47,672 nt of DNA. Origin: a virus. Positions 30,183 to 39,407 of the stretch are shown here, piece by piece (within the stretch, counting starts at the first letter, position 1; each line of letters begins with the position of its first letter). The DNA is taken from IMG/VR virus record IMGVR_UViG_3300009285_000106, positions 1-47,672 of that record, one strand, 5' to 3'. The position numbers and the translations under genes are program-made. Below the pieces are notes generated by a model that was given only the letters and a program-made list of their open reading frames with translations, was not told the DNA's origin and made no database searches.

Positions 30183-31115
30183 TTATGATGCCCGCAAACC
30201 AGCGGCGTAGCGGCGGTCGCCCACAGTACCGATACCTTCGGGTTTTTCGACGCGCTCGTTCAGGGTTTTGATCTCGCTGTATGCGTTCGACAGGGCGGCG
30301 GCACGGCGGTCTTTATCGTCGTCTACCGTCCAGCATTCGGCTTCAGCGAGGTCGAGGATGATTTCATGGAGGTCTTCGGATAGTTCGCAGCTTGCGTCTT
30401 CCTGATGCGCCGTCTCGAAGTCGTGCGTCAGGATGTAGAACTTGTCGCCATTAGTGCCGGGTGTGCCCGAACCGGGGTTATCAACAGTGAATGTTCCCGT
30501 GCCATCGGCACTGACAAAATCGTTGATTTTGTGGTATCTGGCGGTCGTGATGTTCCAAATTACCGCATCGTTGTAGTAATTTTCGGTCGTGCTGAGGTCG
30601 GCGTCGGCGCAAGTAATCGTCCATGTCGGCGTTCCAGTACCGCCAGATGCCGTATACTGCCGGTAAATCGGCAACGGGTTTCGCAGATACCAGAAGTTGA
30701 TATAGGTGATGGATGTGGGAAGGGTGTATATCTTGTTCTGGAACACGAAGTACAGCGGGTTTTGGACGGTGCCGACAATAAGGGAGTTCTCGTTGCGCTT
30801 CAGGTCGTCCAATTCGACGCGGGTGAGGTAGATGTTGGTATTATAGTCCTGCACCTTCAGGATGCCTTGCCCGCCGTTAAGTACGCTGTATGTGCTCGTC
30901 AGATTAGTTGAGTCGAGCGTTGCCGTCGCCCCGGAAGACACCGCAAGGTTGCTTTGCAGCACTTCCAGTTCGGTGAGGTAGGCATGGTTGAGTAGATTAG
31001 CCAGCCGGAGTTGTGCGCTATTCAGCGCCTCCAGTTTGAACCAATCTGAGAAGTTCTTTTTGCTCGCGTCCTCCAGGCGTAAGGCCAAGAGATCGAGCAT
31101 TTCCTGTCCAGTCAT
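30183..31115 (-). CDS. Adaptor-like tail protein, paralog B, 310 aa
   Basis: The N-terminus (SKKNFSDWFKLEALNSAQLRLAN) and the late block HEIILDLAEAECWTVDDDKDRRAAAL align with the two related genes. The central YTASGGTGTP and VIWNITTARYHKINDF region parallels paralog C more closely than paralog A, suggesting recent tandem duplication. Role as connector is inferred. Confidence 0.65.
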   Translation of the reverse strand: MTGQEMLDLLALRLEDASKKNFSDWFKLEALNSAQLRLANLLNHAYLTELEVLQSNLAVSSGATATLDSTNLTSTYSVLNGGQGILKVQDYNTNIYLTRVELDDLKRNENSLIVGTVQNPLYFVFQNKIYTLPTSITYINFWYLRNPLPIYRQYTASGGTGTPTWTITCADADLSTTENYYNDAVIWNITTARYHKINDFVSADGTGTFTVDNPGSGTPGTNGDKFYILTHDFETAHQEDASCELSEDLHEIILDLAEAECWTVDDDKDRRAAALSNAYSEIKTLNERVEKPEGIGTVGDRRYAAGLRAS

Positions 31116-31136
31116 AGCGAGACCGTCCTTGTTAAG

Positions 31137-31778
31137 TTATTCAGTATAGATCGAGAGCCGATGGATTTCAGTTGCCGTCGTTGATGTGGCGGTATCCTCG
31201 ATGCGAACGCGAACCTTTGTCGCTCTCTCCCTGATGCCGATTTTGACGGTCTTCACCCCGGTCGTAATGGGTAATACAGCCGGTTCATACGGTAAACTTG
31301 TGTCCGATTTATAGAGTTCGACTATCCCGGTGCCCGCCTTAATGGTAAATGTCGATTTCCCGACAAGGCCGGTGAATGTCTGCCCGTGCGTGTAATCGAA
31401 GGCGCTACCGACAGGATATGTTATTGTATATGTCGTGCCGTTGACGTATGGCGTTTCAAACACGTAGTACACGACGCCCGTTGCAATGTCTCCTGATTCG
31501 ATCTGGTTATCCAGCCAAACCTTAGTCGTGATTTTTGTCGCGGACGTATAGGTAATTGCTATATACCGGACGACGACGCCGTTCACATCGTCGGTAAGCG
31601 GTATCGTCTTCGTCTCGTAGGCACAGGCAACCGCTTCGCTGGTGCCGAAAGAGTACACCTTGCGGTCGCTGGATTCGTAGACGATCAGGTTGGCATTCTC
31701 GTCAATGGCGATATTGTCCGGGCCTATCGCGCTTGTAATTTCTCGGAATGTCTGATGCGTGGTGTTGAAAGCAAACAC
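31137..31778 (-). CDS. C-terminal piece of the nozzle/propeller protein, 213 aa
   Basis: The chain begins at a GTG directly after the upstream TAA, in the same frame, with no clear ribosome site. It reads FAFNTTHQTFREI, NLIVYESSDRKVYSF, VVVRYIAITYTS, KVWLDN and ends VKIGIRERATKVRVRIEDT...EIHRLSI. These are the last propeller strands and closing domain of gp10-like stabilisation proteins. The 956-residue protein at 33802 lacks this part and stops in DEIIIIGM. Read end to end the two make a plausible single protein. The middle also holds a NGTTYTITY module seen in the gene at 36672. Confidence 0.62.
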   Translation of the reverse strand: MFAFNTTHQTFREITSAIGPDNIAIDENANLIVYESSDRKVYSFGTSEAVACAYETKTIPLTDDVNGVVVRYIAITYTSATKITTKVWLDNQIESGDIATGVVYYVFETPYVNGTTYTITYPVGSAFDYTHGQTFTGLVGKSTFTIKAGTGIVELYKSDTSLPYEPAVLPITTGVKTVKIGIRERATKVRVRIEDTATSTTATEIHRLSIYTE

Positions 31779-32018
31779 TTAAGTAGTCCCGTCGTCCCCG
31801 TGTTGCGGCTGCCCCTGTGCGGCCGTGCCTGCGTCCTTTTCAACTTTCATTTTCTCCGCCTGTTCCTGCGCTGCCGCTTCATTCAAGAGGTCGCGCAAGG
31901 CGTTCAGGCGACTCCCCATCTCGCGCTTCTCATCTTCGGCGGCTACCGACTTGGCGCACGCTTCATTGAACATGCGCTGCGTCAGAATGATGTGCTGCTT
32001 CAGAAGTTCGCTGGTCAT
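31779..32018 (-). CDS. Small coiled-coil protein, 79 aa
   Basis: ATG at 32018 follows AGAAAGG. The chain is a helix (QHIILTQRMFNEACAKSVAA, then KREMGSRLNALRDLLNEA) with an acidic, Gly-rich tail. Its TAA abuts the next frame. It may be a fibre chaperone or structural accessory, judged only by its place after the tail fibre. Confidence 0.62.
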   Translation of the reverse strand: MTSELLKQHIILTQRMFNEACAKSVAAEDEKREMGSRLNALRDLLNEAAAQEQAEKMKVEKDAGTAAQGQPQHGDDGTT

Positions 32019-32031
32019 AGTGCCCTTTCTA

Positions 32032-33798
32032 TTATGTCTCTGCTCTTGCGGTAAGCAACCCATTGGTAAATACCAGCGTATAGGACGTGCTGGCTTGGTC
32101 AAGCACGGTAAATGTGGCGTCAAGCCCGTCGGCATCTATGCCGTAAGTTCCCGCCGCTGTGCGCTTCATGAATCCATTAGTCGAAAAATCCCCGTCCATG
32201 ACAGCGCCCGCTGCGGCAACATTGGTCGCGTCAGTCACATCAGCAGCGGCTTCGATACCGTCGAGTTTCGTATAATGTGCCGAGGACATTGAACCAGCAG
32301 CGGCCCCGGATGCGGCTCCGATAGAGATAGCGGGGGCCGTGCCGCCAGAAGATGCGATAGGGGCTGTCCCCGTGACTCCAGTCACCGTTCCGGGTTGCGC
32401 ACCAGCGGCGATACCGTCAAGTTTCGTGCCGTCAGTGGCAACGTCTCGTCCGTCAACCGTACCAGCGCATGTGATGTTTCCAGATGAGTCAACGCCAAAT
32501 TTTTCTGCGGTGTCCACATACCCAGCAAACAGATGCGGCGTTGTAACCCCTGCGCTATGCAGGGCAAGTATAGTCGTTCCCGCGCCGTTAGCCGAGCGCC
32601 GGACCCGAAGTGGGTTCGCCGCATCTGTTACATCATTAAGAATATCTATATAGCCATCAAGTAGTTGCGTTATTCTGGTAGCGCCAGCACCGAATAGTGC
32701 CTTTTGTAATATGAGGAAGCCGCCAATCGTGTTTCCAATAGCGATGCCTGGGCGGTTCGCGCCATCCATGAAATCATCAATGGTAATAACAGCATCACCG
32801 TCTGTATTTGTAATAGTGATGTTGTTATCCGCCCCACTGACCACGGCTCGCTGTCCGGTCGCTGCCGTCTGCACCGTCCGCCCAGTGAGCGTACCCGCCT
32901 GAATATTATCTGCCGTCAGATAATCAGCCGTAACCTTCCCGGCGGTGATGATTGACGTGCTGATTTCGTTCGCGGTTATTGACCCTGCCACAATACTCGC
33001 TGCGTCGATATTGAGGCCGCCCTGGCCTTGCAGCACAAGGAATGTTGCCTCACCCGTATTGGCATCCGCGACAGCCACCATCACTTTGCCGACACCGACA
33101 GCGGTAGTTGCTGTAGTCGTCACTTGATATGCAGTTGTTGACACCGCAATATCGAGGTATATATATGTCTTTGTTGGCATGGTAGTCGTGTTGCCAGAAC
33201 CAATGCTGTATGCCGTACCGTCAGCGGATGTAAAGGTTCCGCTTGTCCATGCAATATCATTGGAGTCAATAACACTGAACACGCAGGTCTGCACCCACCT
33301 ACGATCAGCAACATCCAAGTTCGCCTGGGGGATGTCCCCATTGAGATAGCCGGTGCTTATACTCGAACCTGCGTTCGCGGTAAGAATGGCCTTTACATCG
33401 AGCGTTCCCGCGCTTTTGTCATACTTCGCACCTTGGGCGCTACCATAATCACCAATAATGACATCACCAATATCCGTGCCACCGACAAGGCACTTGAACA
33501 CATCCGCCGCCGCATCGTCAATGACCTGTATGCCGGTGTTCGCATCCGGGAATATCTCTACTCGCGCCCCGGACGTTGCCGACTGGTAATGCCCGCCGAG
33601 CAAATCGAGCTTCAGAGCGTCCAGCGAATCGAGGAAATGCAGCCATTCCGTATTTGTCGGATCGTGGCCCAAGCCAGCCGTGCGGATCATGTACCCGTCG
33701 CGGTCTGTCTTGAACCCAGACATGGTCAGCCAGCGGTTCTCATCGAGAAATTGCTTGAGCTCCGCCATGCTGGAAGTCGATTTAAGCCGTAAGGCCAT
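32032..33798 (-). CDS. Tail fibre protein, 588 aa
   Basis: Residues 1-120 form a conserved fibre base (VEIFPDANTGIQVIDDAAAD, DIGDVIIGDYG). Next come beta-structured repeats around SIVAGSITANEIST and ITAGKVTADYLTADNIQAGT, characteristic of trimeric fibres. TKLDGIAAGAQPGTVTGVTG and HYTKLDGIEAAADVTDATNV are common phage fibre shaft repeats. It recognises the host surface by inference. It lies between the two parts of the nozzle gene. AGGA precedes the start. Confidence 0.8.
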   Translation of the reverse strand: MALRLKSTSSMAELKQFLDENRWLTMSGFKTDRDGYMIRTAGLGHDPTNTEWLHFLDSLDALKLDLLGGHYQSATSGARVEIFPDANTGIQVIDDAAADVFKCLVGGTDIGDVIIGDYGSAQGAKYDKSAGTLDVKAILTANAGSSISTGYLNGDIPQANLDVADRRWVQTCVFSVIDSNDIAWTSGTFTSADGTAYSIGSGNTTTMPTKTYIYLDIAVSTTAYQVTTTATTAVGVGKVMVAVADANTGEATFLVLQGQGGLNIDAASIVAGSITANEISTSIITAGKVTADYLTADNIQAGTLTGRTVQTAATGQRAVVSGADNNITITNTDGDAVITIDDFMDGANRPGIAIGNTIGGFLILQKALFGAGATRITQLLDGYIDILNDVTDAANPLRVRRSANGAGTTILALHSAGVTTPHLFAGYVDTAEKFGVDSSGNITCAGTVDGRDVATDGTKLDGIAAGAQPGTVTGVTGTAPIASSGGTAPAISIGAASGAAAGSMSSAHYTKLDGIEAAADVTDATNVAAAGAVMDGDFSTNGFMKRTAAGTYGIDADGLDATFTVLDQASTSYTLVFTNGLLTARAET

Positions 33799-33801
33799 AT
33801 A

Positions 33802-36672
33802 TCACATTCCTATTATGATGATTTCGTCTTTCTTCTGATCAACGCCGAGAATGATCGCTTCCTTCTGCGCTTGCGTCAGCGCCATATACACGTCGTTGAT
33901 CGGCTCGGACAGCTTCAATAGTTCGGTCGGCGTCGTATCGGACGGCGATAGATTATTCGGAGCCAGCCGGTAGATACCGTCGTAGGAGCATACATACAGG
34001 TATCCGCGATAGACAAGGCTGCCGCGCTTGGCAATGCAGCCGATGTCGTGCTTCGTTTCCTGCTCGTACCACAGTGACGGGTCGGACGGCGCGTTCTTCT
34101 GGTTGATGATGGTGATGGACTGCTTCTTCAGGAAAACCGGATTGCCGTAGAACTCGTGGAGGCCGGTTATTGGCCCGCCAGCGCGATCCTGGATACGGCG
34201 CACGTTCCCGATAGGCGTCACGTCCGGCTGGCCCTCCTCGGAGTACGATCCCCAATCCTCATGCGCTTCGTTTGCCGTGCCGGGATCAATGACGATGTTG
34301 CCTTGCCACATACGGCTTCCGACCATTGCCGCGAACTCGCCGTTCACCTTGATACTCGAAACGCCTTCGAGCGGGTGATAGTCCTGATCGGCAAAGCCGG
34401 GGTCGAAGAAGGTATAGGCGTGCGTTGTTCCGCCGTCCGTATTGTAGTACGTGTCGGTGGCGGGCATAACTTTCCACGCATACCCACCGGCAGTCGTCAG
34501 TTCGGTCATAGTGTCCGCGAAGTGGACCGCTTTCTGATAATTCTTGTCTATCACTCTCGCGTTCGTGGTAGTGGCGTTGAGTATAACTACACCGCCGACA
34601 TACTGGTTATCTGTAAGTGATGTGCTGACAATGGCGGTATTGTAACCACCATAGAAGCCGGAAGTGCCGGTTGCAACGCTTGCGAAATCCCCGCCGGTAC
34701 TCTCCTGTAAGTCCCATGATTTATTCCAGTTGTCAACATCCATGTCGGCAGTCAAGAGAAACGTCGTGTGCCCGTCACCCGCACCTGGGTTGGTAATAGT
34801 GTAGTATGTCGTTGACCCGTCAATCACTTCAAAGCGGTATGAGTACCCAGCATTAAAACTATACCCCGTCGCGCCCGGTACGTAACATGCCTTGTCGCCT
34901 GAATAGCCACCAGTCGTCGCGCCCGGAATATCAGCGGCGGGCCGGAGCAGATTGATCGTGTGGATATGCCGGTATCCCGTGAGGATGTCGTTCGTATCAA
35001 CTTTTTGCGTTCGGTAAACCTTTATCCCGGTCACACGCTTATTGAACGTCGATTCCGAAATACCAGAGATCGTCAGGCACGGCCATTTTGCGGCTGCGGA
35101 TACATCCCACCGGGAAACCACATAGGATATTTGACTCTCCTGTACGCCGTCGTAGATATATGAAATCTTGTAATAGAAAACATCGCCGGAGGTAAATAGG
35201 GAGTTCGTATAACTCGATAGTTCAGAGAGCGTTAAAGTCAGTGTTGGCTTGTCTATCGTGGTCGCAAAGTCATAGAATCCCGCCGTCGGGGTATAGCAAG
35301 CATCAAAGAAATCGCGGTCTATATATCCTACCCAGATGCCTTTCGCTTCACTTGAACCAGTCGCGTACCCGACATTACCAGGCAGTACGCGGAGTTCCTG
35401 CGCGTACTGAATAATCGGATTCTCGTCAACTGCGCCGGAAGTGCTCTTGTGGTAATAAGTACCGAATGACGTGTTTGCAGTGAGGGTGTTGATGTTTACC
35501 CATGCCGTATCAGCCGCCGCGCCGGTATTCGCCATGATGGTTACGACTTTGGTGCTCGTGTCCACATAGACGAGTATGTATAATTTGTCTTGCGCCAGCG
35601 CATCGTGTAGGTAGGTTGTGAATCCGCGCACGATGTCATCCGTGAGCGCGCCGACCGCCGTTGTCTGTTTCGCGCCAATGCCGAACGTCTTTTCAAGGCG
35701 GCTCTGATTGAGCGACGGCCGGAGATTGACCAGATCGGTCGCCATCTCAATAGGCAAATCTTCCCAGTCGGCATTCGTGTAGACACCGTGGAACGTGCGA
35801 ATGTCGGTTACATTGACGTTGCTACCGCCCTGAATAGCGGGGGCTATAAGGTTACGAGTAGAGGAATCGCCGCCGGGAAACATGATTTCCGTATCGGACT
35901 TGTACTGCGACTGCGGGCGCGATGGAGCGTTGGGATGAAGTAAGGCAAATTTATCGACGGGGGTTCCTATTCCCCCATCCCCCGGTCCGGGTGTAGGCCA
36001 ACCAGGTTCTACTTCACCCTCGCTGCCGCTGCCGGTATCACCAAGACGGGGAGGAGGATACGCCTCAGTAATATCCCCGCCAAGAGCGCCAGATTGCCCC
36101 GTTAAACCGGCTCCTAAAGCCCCGACCACTGCGCCGACAGGCCCGCCGGTTAATCCACCAATTATGGCATCAATAACCATATTTGGATCAATATTGCCGC
36201 CGCTGACAATATTAGGGACCACAACGGTTGCATCACCGCCCATTGAACCAGGATCGCGGATAGTGATGTCGTTCATTGGTTGTCCGGTGCCGACGGAATC
36301 AGGAGGCGAAGCCGTATGCCCTGTTATATCATAATATTTTACTTCTTCCCATCTATTCCTGCTGGGGTTCCATTGATAGTTTCCGCTATCCTCAGCTCGA
36401 AGTATCTGAAGCGGGTCCATTCGCCACGGCTGAAAGGCGGTTCCTCCTCGCGCACGCGAATCCCTTACAGTATATCCGAAATATCTTTCCATGCCCGGCG
36501 TGATACTCCACCCCGTGCCTTGCCATGTCAATAATTGTCGCCGCTCATATTCGCGCGTATCCGCCATTGATAAATTGCGATACGGGACAGTATTACGCAT
36601 ATTCGCCGACTGCGCTTCCTGCGACGTCTGCGTTCTTGCCTCATCTTCAGGGGTCCACCGGGGTATAGCCAT
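33802..36672 (-). CDS. Tail nozzle/DNA-stabilisation protein (P22 gp10-like), 956 aa, probably lacking its C-terminus
   Basis: After a Gly/Pro-rich N-terminal third comes VTDIRTFHGVYTNADWEDLP, then repeated beta-strand blades. The late part has TGLHEFYGNPVFLKKQSITI, KHDIGCIAKRGSLVYRGYLYVCSYDGIYRL and GVDQKKDEIIIIGM. These fit the beta-propeller and hub of P22 gp10-type proteins that close the tail tube. The expected final strands are missing here but occur in the frame at 31137-31778. Start overlaps the upstream stop by one base. Confidence 0.7.
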   Translation of the reverse strand: MAIPRWTPEDEARTQTSQEAQSANMRNTVPYRNLSMADTREYERRQLLTWQGTGWSITPGMERYFGYTVRDSRARGGTAFQPWRMDPLQILRAEDSGNYQWNPSRNRWEEVKYYDITGHTASPPDSVGTGQPMNDITIRDPGSMGGDATVVVPNIVSGGNIDPNMVIDAIIGGLTGGPVGAVVGALGAGLTGQSGALGGDITEAYPPPRLGDTGSGSEGEVEPGWPTPGPGDGGIGTPVDKFALLHPNAPSRPQSQYKSDTEIMFPGGDSSTRNLIAPAIQGGSNVNVTDIRTFHGVYTNADWEDLPIEMATDLVNLRPSLNQSRLEKTFGIGAKQTTAVGALTDDIVRGFTTYLHDALAQDKLYILVYVDTSTKVVTIMANTGAAADTAWVNINTLTANTSFGTYYHKSTSGAVDENPIIQYAQELRVLPGNVGYATGSSEAKGIWVGYIDRDFFDACYTPTAGFYDFATTIDKPTLTLTLSELSSYTNSLFTSGDVFYYKISYIYDGVQESQISYVVSRWDVSAAAKWPCLTISGISESTFNKRVTGIKVYRTQKVDTNDILTGYRHIHTINLLRPAADIPGATTGGYSGDKACYVPGATGYSFNAGYSYRFEVIDGSTTYYTITNPGAGDGHTTFLLTADMDVDNWNKSWDLQESTGGDFASVATGTSGFYGGYNTAIVSTSLTDNQYVGGVVILNATTTNARVIDKNYQKAVHFADTMTELTTAGGYAWKVMPATDTYYNTDGGTTHAYTFFDPGFADQDYHPLEGVSSIKVNGEFAAMVGSRMWQGNIVIDPGTANEAHEDWGSYSEEGQPDVTPIGNVRRIQDRAGGPITGLHEFYGNPVFLKKQSITIINQKNAPSDPSLWYEQETKHDIGCIAKRGSLVYRGYLYVCSYDGIYRLAPNNLSPSDTTPTELLKLSEPINDVYMALTQAQKEAIILGVDQKKDEIIIIGM

Positions 36673-37532
36673 TACCGCCCCCCGATATTCGTCAGCAAGT
36701 CAGGGCGATAGGACACGCCAGCCGTGCGGCTAAGCGGATAATCGGCGGCGTGTTCCAGATCAACCTTCGTATTGATAACCTGCACCATGTCGTAGGCGCG
36801 TTTCACCTTGAACGTAGCGAGTGCATCAGCACCATTGAGCGCATGGCCGAAGTGCATGGCGTATTCGAGAATGGCATCCTGAAGGTCGTCTTCGAGTTCG
36901 CAACTGACGGTCACGGTGCCGTTGCCAGTTTCCGTGTAGGAGGCTGTTGCTGTGGCAGTAAACGTTTGCCCGTCATATTTATTAAAACCGCCATAGGTGA
37001 GATAGTAGGTCGTGCCGTTGATATACGGGAATTCACACACAGTATATGTTCTGCCGTTGACAAGGTAGCCAGATGCGACATCCTCCGCCATGTCGAGCGG
37101 TTCGCGCATGTAGTACACGTCTATACTGGCAATCGTCGTCGGGTAGACGTAGATGGACGACCCGCGCATCATGTACGCCGGTTTGGTGGTGGCAAAGGTA
37201 TGCCCGTCGCTTATCAACTGCCGGTACTGCGCGAAGTCGATAGGGTCGAGGAATATGCCACTGGCATCGGCACTCTTGACGCCCATGATTCCCAAGTGCT
37301 TGCGAAACACGGTGTACGTCAACCCGCTCGTGGCGAACGCGCCGGTTGTGATCGCCTTCCCGGTATCCACGGTATGCAGACTGACGACGTACTGCGAGTT
37401 CACCAGCCCGAGAATGTGATCCTGCGCCCGGTTCAACCACGATACCTTGAGCCGGTTCGGGTAATCATTCCCGTCTATGTCCTTGATTTCGATGTCGATC
37501 AGATCGAACATCTCATTCAGTGTATATGCCAT
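36672..37532 (-). CDS. Adaptor-like tail protein, paralog A, 286 aa
   Basis: The N-terminus (LNEMFDLIDIEIKDIDGNDYPN, then WLNRAQDHILGLVNSQYV) and the C-terminal ELEDDLQDAILEYAMHFGHALNG match the pair at 29250 and 30183. It differs in the middle, which holds PYINGTTYYLTYGG and YDGQTFTATATAS, a block also present in the nozzle C-terminal piece. A head-to-tail connector role is inferred from its place beside the gp4-like gene. Confidence 0.65.
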   Translation of the reverse strand: MAYTLNEMFDLIDIEIKDIDGNDYPNRLKVSWLNRAQDHILGLVNSQYVVSLHTVDTGKAITTGAFATSGLTYTVFRKHLGIMGVKSADASGIFLDPIDFAQYRQLISDGHTFATTKPAYMMRGSSIYVYPTTIASIDVYYMREPLDMAEDVASGYLVNGRTYTVCEFPYINGTTYYLTYGGFNKYDGQTFTATATASYTETGNGTVTVSCELEDDLQDAILEYAMHFGHALNGADALATFKVKRAYDMVQVINTKVDLEHAADYPLSRTAGVSYRPDLLTNIGGR

Positions 37533-37533
37533 T

Positions 37534-38514
37534 TCAGTAATACCCCGAAAGGTCAGGAATCATTTGAATGCTCTTGATTTCAGTATCGAATATTTCGGCT
37601 TCGGCAAGCGTCTGTGCCGCCGTCTCGCGGATCATCTGCAACTGGCGGGTATTAATGGGCCGGTATACCTTGGGGTTCTGCATATAGAGCGTCATGTACT
37701 CCGGGGCCAGTTCGACCGCAAGGTTATACTTCAGCGCCCGCAGCCATTCGACCGGGAATTGCGCATTGTTCGCCGCAGCGTCGAAATCGTCAATCGGTAT
37801 CTTGACCGTCATGTGGATGCGGTTTTCAACCGAATTATTCACCGGCCACAGGTAGACTTTCCCGGTCGTCAGGAGCGGATCGTAGTAGAGTTGGTTCGGC
37901 TTTCCGGCACTGTCCTTGTCAGCAATGGCAAGGTAGTCAGCCCGCGTCACTATCTGTATCGGCGTATCGTCGTCGTTGGCATCGCGCACCCGTGCCTCGA
38001 TAATGTCCAGCGGCCTGTCCATCTTCGACGTGTAGTTGTAAACTACCGCGCCTGAATCCACGTCGTCCGTCAGCACAGCGGCAAGCGTCACCACGTTTGA
38101 GGATGGTGTCCCGGAGATCGTCGTCCATTGCATTGTCCCGTCTTCCAGTTCGATACCGATGGCATCGCTTGCGGTCATATTATCATCGGTTGTGACGGTG
38201 ATTGTTGAAGCCCCTGAAGAAGCCGCAGCGGATGTCGTTGTGATATATGAGACGTATGCCGCCCGGTCGCCGCTGGTTGACAGCGAATAGGACTCCGATG
38301 TCGTATCCAGGTGCAGGGTCGCAAACGAGTTCAGCCATAGCCCAATATCCCGATTCTGCCATGACTTCACCATCATATTCAGGGCTTGAGACGCCGCCGT
38401 GTATTCGAGGACACTTGGTGTCTGCCGGAAATCAAGCTGGCCGAGCAGTCGCAATGCCCCTGCAATCAGTTCGTCACGGGAAACGGTAAAGTCTTTCGAG
38501 CCGCTTGTTGCCAT
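37534..38514 (-). CDS. Head-tail adaptor, P22 gp4-like, 326 aa
   Basis: The opening RDELIAGALRLLGQLDFRQTP and LNMMVKSWQNRDIGLWL, the centre DRPLDIIEARVRDANDD and TRADYLAIADKDSAGKPNQLYYDP and the end WLRALKYNLAVELAPEYM are typical of the P22 tail accessory factor gp4 family, which extends the portal and connects it to the tail. An inserted beta domain lies near residues 95-165 (ASSGASTITVTTDD). Length is above that of P22 gp4 because of the insert. Confidence 0.78.
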   Translation of the reverse strand: MATSGSKDFTVSRDELIAGALRLLGQLDFRQTPSVLEYTAASQALNMMVKSWQNRDIGLWLNSFATLHLDTTSESYSLSTSGDRAAYVSYITTTSAAASSGASTITVTTDDNMTASDAIGIELEDGTMQWTTISGTPSSNVVTLAAVLTDDVDSGAVVYNYTSKMDRPLDIIEARVRDANDDDTPIQIVTRADYLAIADKDSAGKPNQLYYDPLLTTGKVYLWPVNNSVENRIHMTVKIPIDDFDAAANNAQFPVEWLRALKYNLAVELAPEYMTLYMQNPKVYRPINTRQLQMIRETAAQTLAEAEIFDTEIKSIQMIPDLSGYY

Positions 38515-38524
38515 TTCCTACTCC

Positions 38525-38758
38525 TCACAGGTCGTCAACCGTCACATCGCCGTATTCAAGGTATACCGTCACCGGGGGCCGTGGATCGGTTACAGCCACA
38601 TGGTCGGGCTTCACCCGCAACTTCTCCTGCGGATGCCGCGTCTCATAGCAGGTGTCGGCGCACACGATCAGGCCGTTATAGTTCTTCCGGGTATCGCTCC
38701 GCCACCGCTTGCGGCTGCACATTTGGCAGATTACATAGTAATCGTGTTTATGACGCAT
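38525..38758 (-). CDS. Small zinc protein of phage head region, 77 aa
   Basis: ATG at 38758 overlaps the upstream stop (TAATG). The chain has CQMCSRKRWRSD, then GLIVCADTCYETRHPQEKLR, a double Cys-pair site followed by the RHPQ motif. A small phage protein with this order commonly sits next to head or tail genes. Role unknown, perhaps assembly. Confidence 0.75.
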   Translation of the reverse strand: MRHKHDYYVICQMCSRKRWRSDTRKNYNGLIVCADTCYETRHPQEKLRVKPDHVAVTDPRPPVTVYLEYGDVTVDDL

Positions 38759-39393
38759 TACCTGTACTCGCCCTGCGTAATCGTGAGGTACACGGTATCG
38801 CTTGCGCTCGTCCAGTTGGTAATCGCCAGACGGCAAGCGGTGATAGAACCCTCAGTCACGTTGTCGGCATTACCCGTCTGCGCCGACAGGTCGGTGAACC
38901 ATGTGATGCTGTCCTCGGGAAGTGATATGCCGAGAACATCGCGGGTCGTGTACTCGAACGCCCATGTCAGGCCCGCGCTGGCGGATAATTCCACCTGGTA
39001 GGTTGTTGACGGCGCACGATAACTCACTGCGTAAATGGCGGTATCGGCCTGGTTGGTTGATCCTACCTCGACATTGGTGCCTACAGCCGCGTCTGCGGCC
39101 ACCTGCGTCACGGTCTTGAAGTTCTTTGTCCCATTGACGGTCGTCGCGTTCACGCCGGTAATCGTCTCGGTGATCGAATTGCCGTATCTGTCTGTGCCGT
39201 AGACGGTGAATGTTACAGTATTAATGTCACCCGCGCAGTAGATGCCGATATGACGCGGAACATCGAGCGTTGCCACGCCGCCGGTTGCCAGCGCCCCGGT
39301 GATAGTCAGATTCGCGGCTTCGGCTGTTTGCTGCGCGGTACTGATGCCGTTCCGGTCGAGTACGGCCATTGTGAAGGTCTTCGTTTTGTGCAT
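38758..39393 (-). CDS. Structural beta protein, 211 aa
   Basis: The chain is rich in beta strands and Thr/Val: LTITGALATGGVATLDVPRH, TVTFTVYGTDRYGNSITETI, TWAFEYTTRDVLGISLPEDS. It resembles Ig-like virion surface or tail proteins. No diagnostic family. It lies between the glycosyltransferase and the small zinc gene. Confidence 0.6.
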   Translation of the reverse strand: MHKTKTFTMAVLDRNGISTAQQTAEAANLTITGALATGGVATLDVPRHIGIYCAGDINTVTFTVYGTDRYGNSITETITGVNATTVNGTKNFKTVTQVAADAAVGTNVEVGSTNQADTAIYAVSYRAPSTTYQVELSASAGLTWAFEYTTRDVLGISLPEDSITWFTDLSAQTGNADNVTEGSITACRLAITNWTSASDTVYLTITQGEYR

Positions 39394-39407
39394 TCAGGAT
39401 TCTCCAG

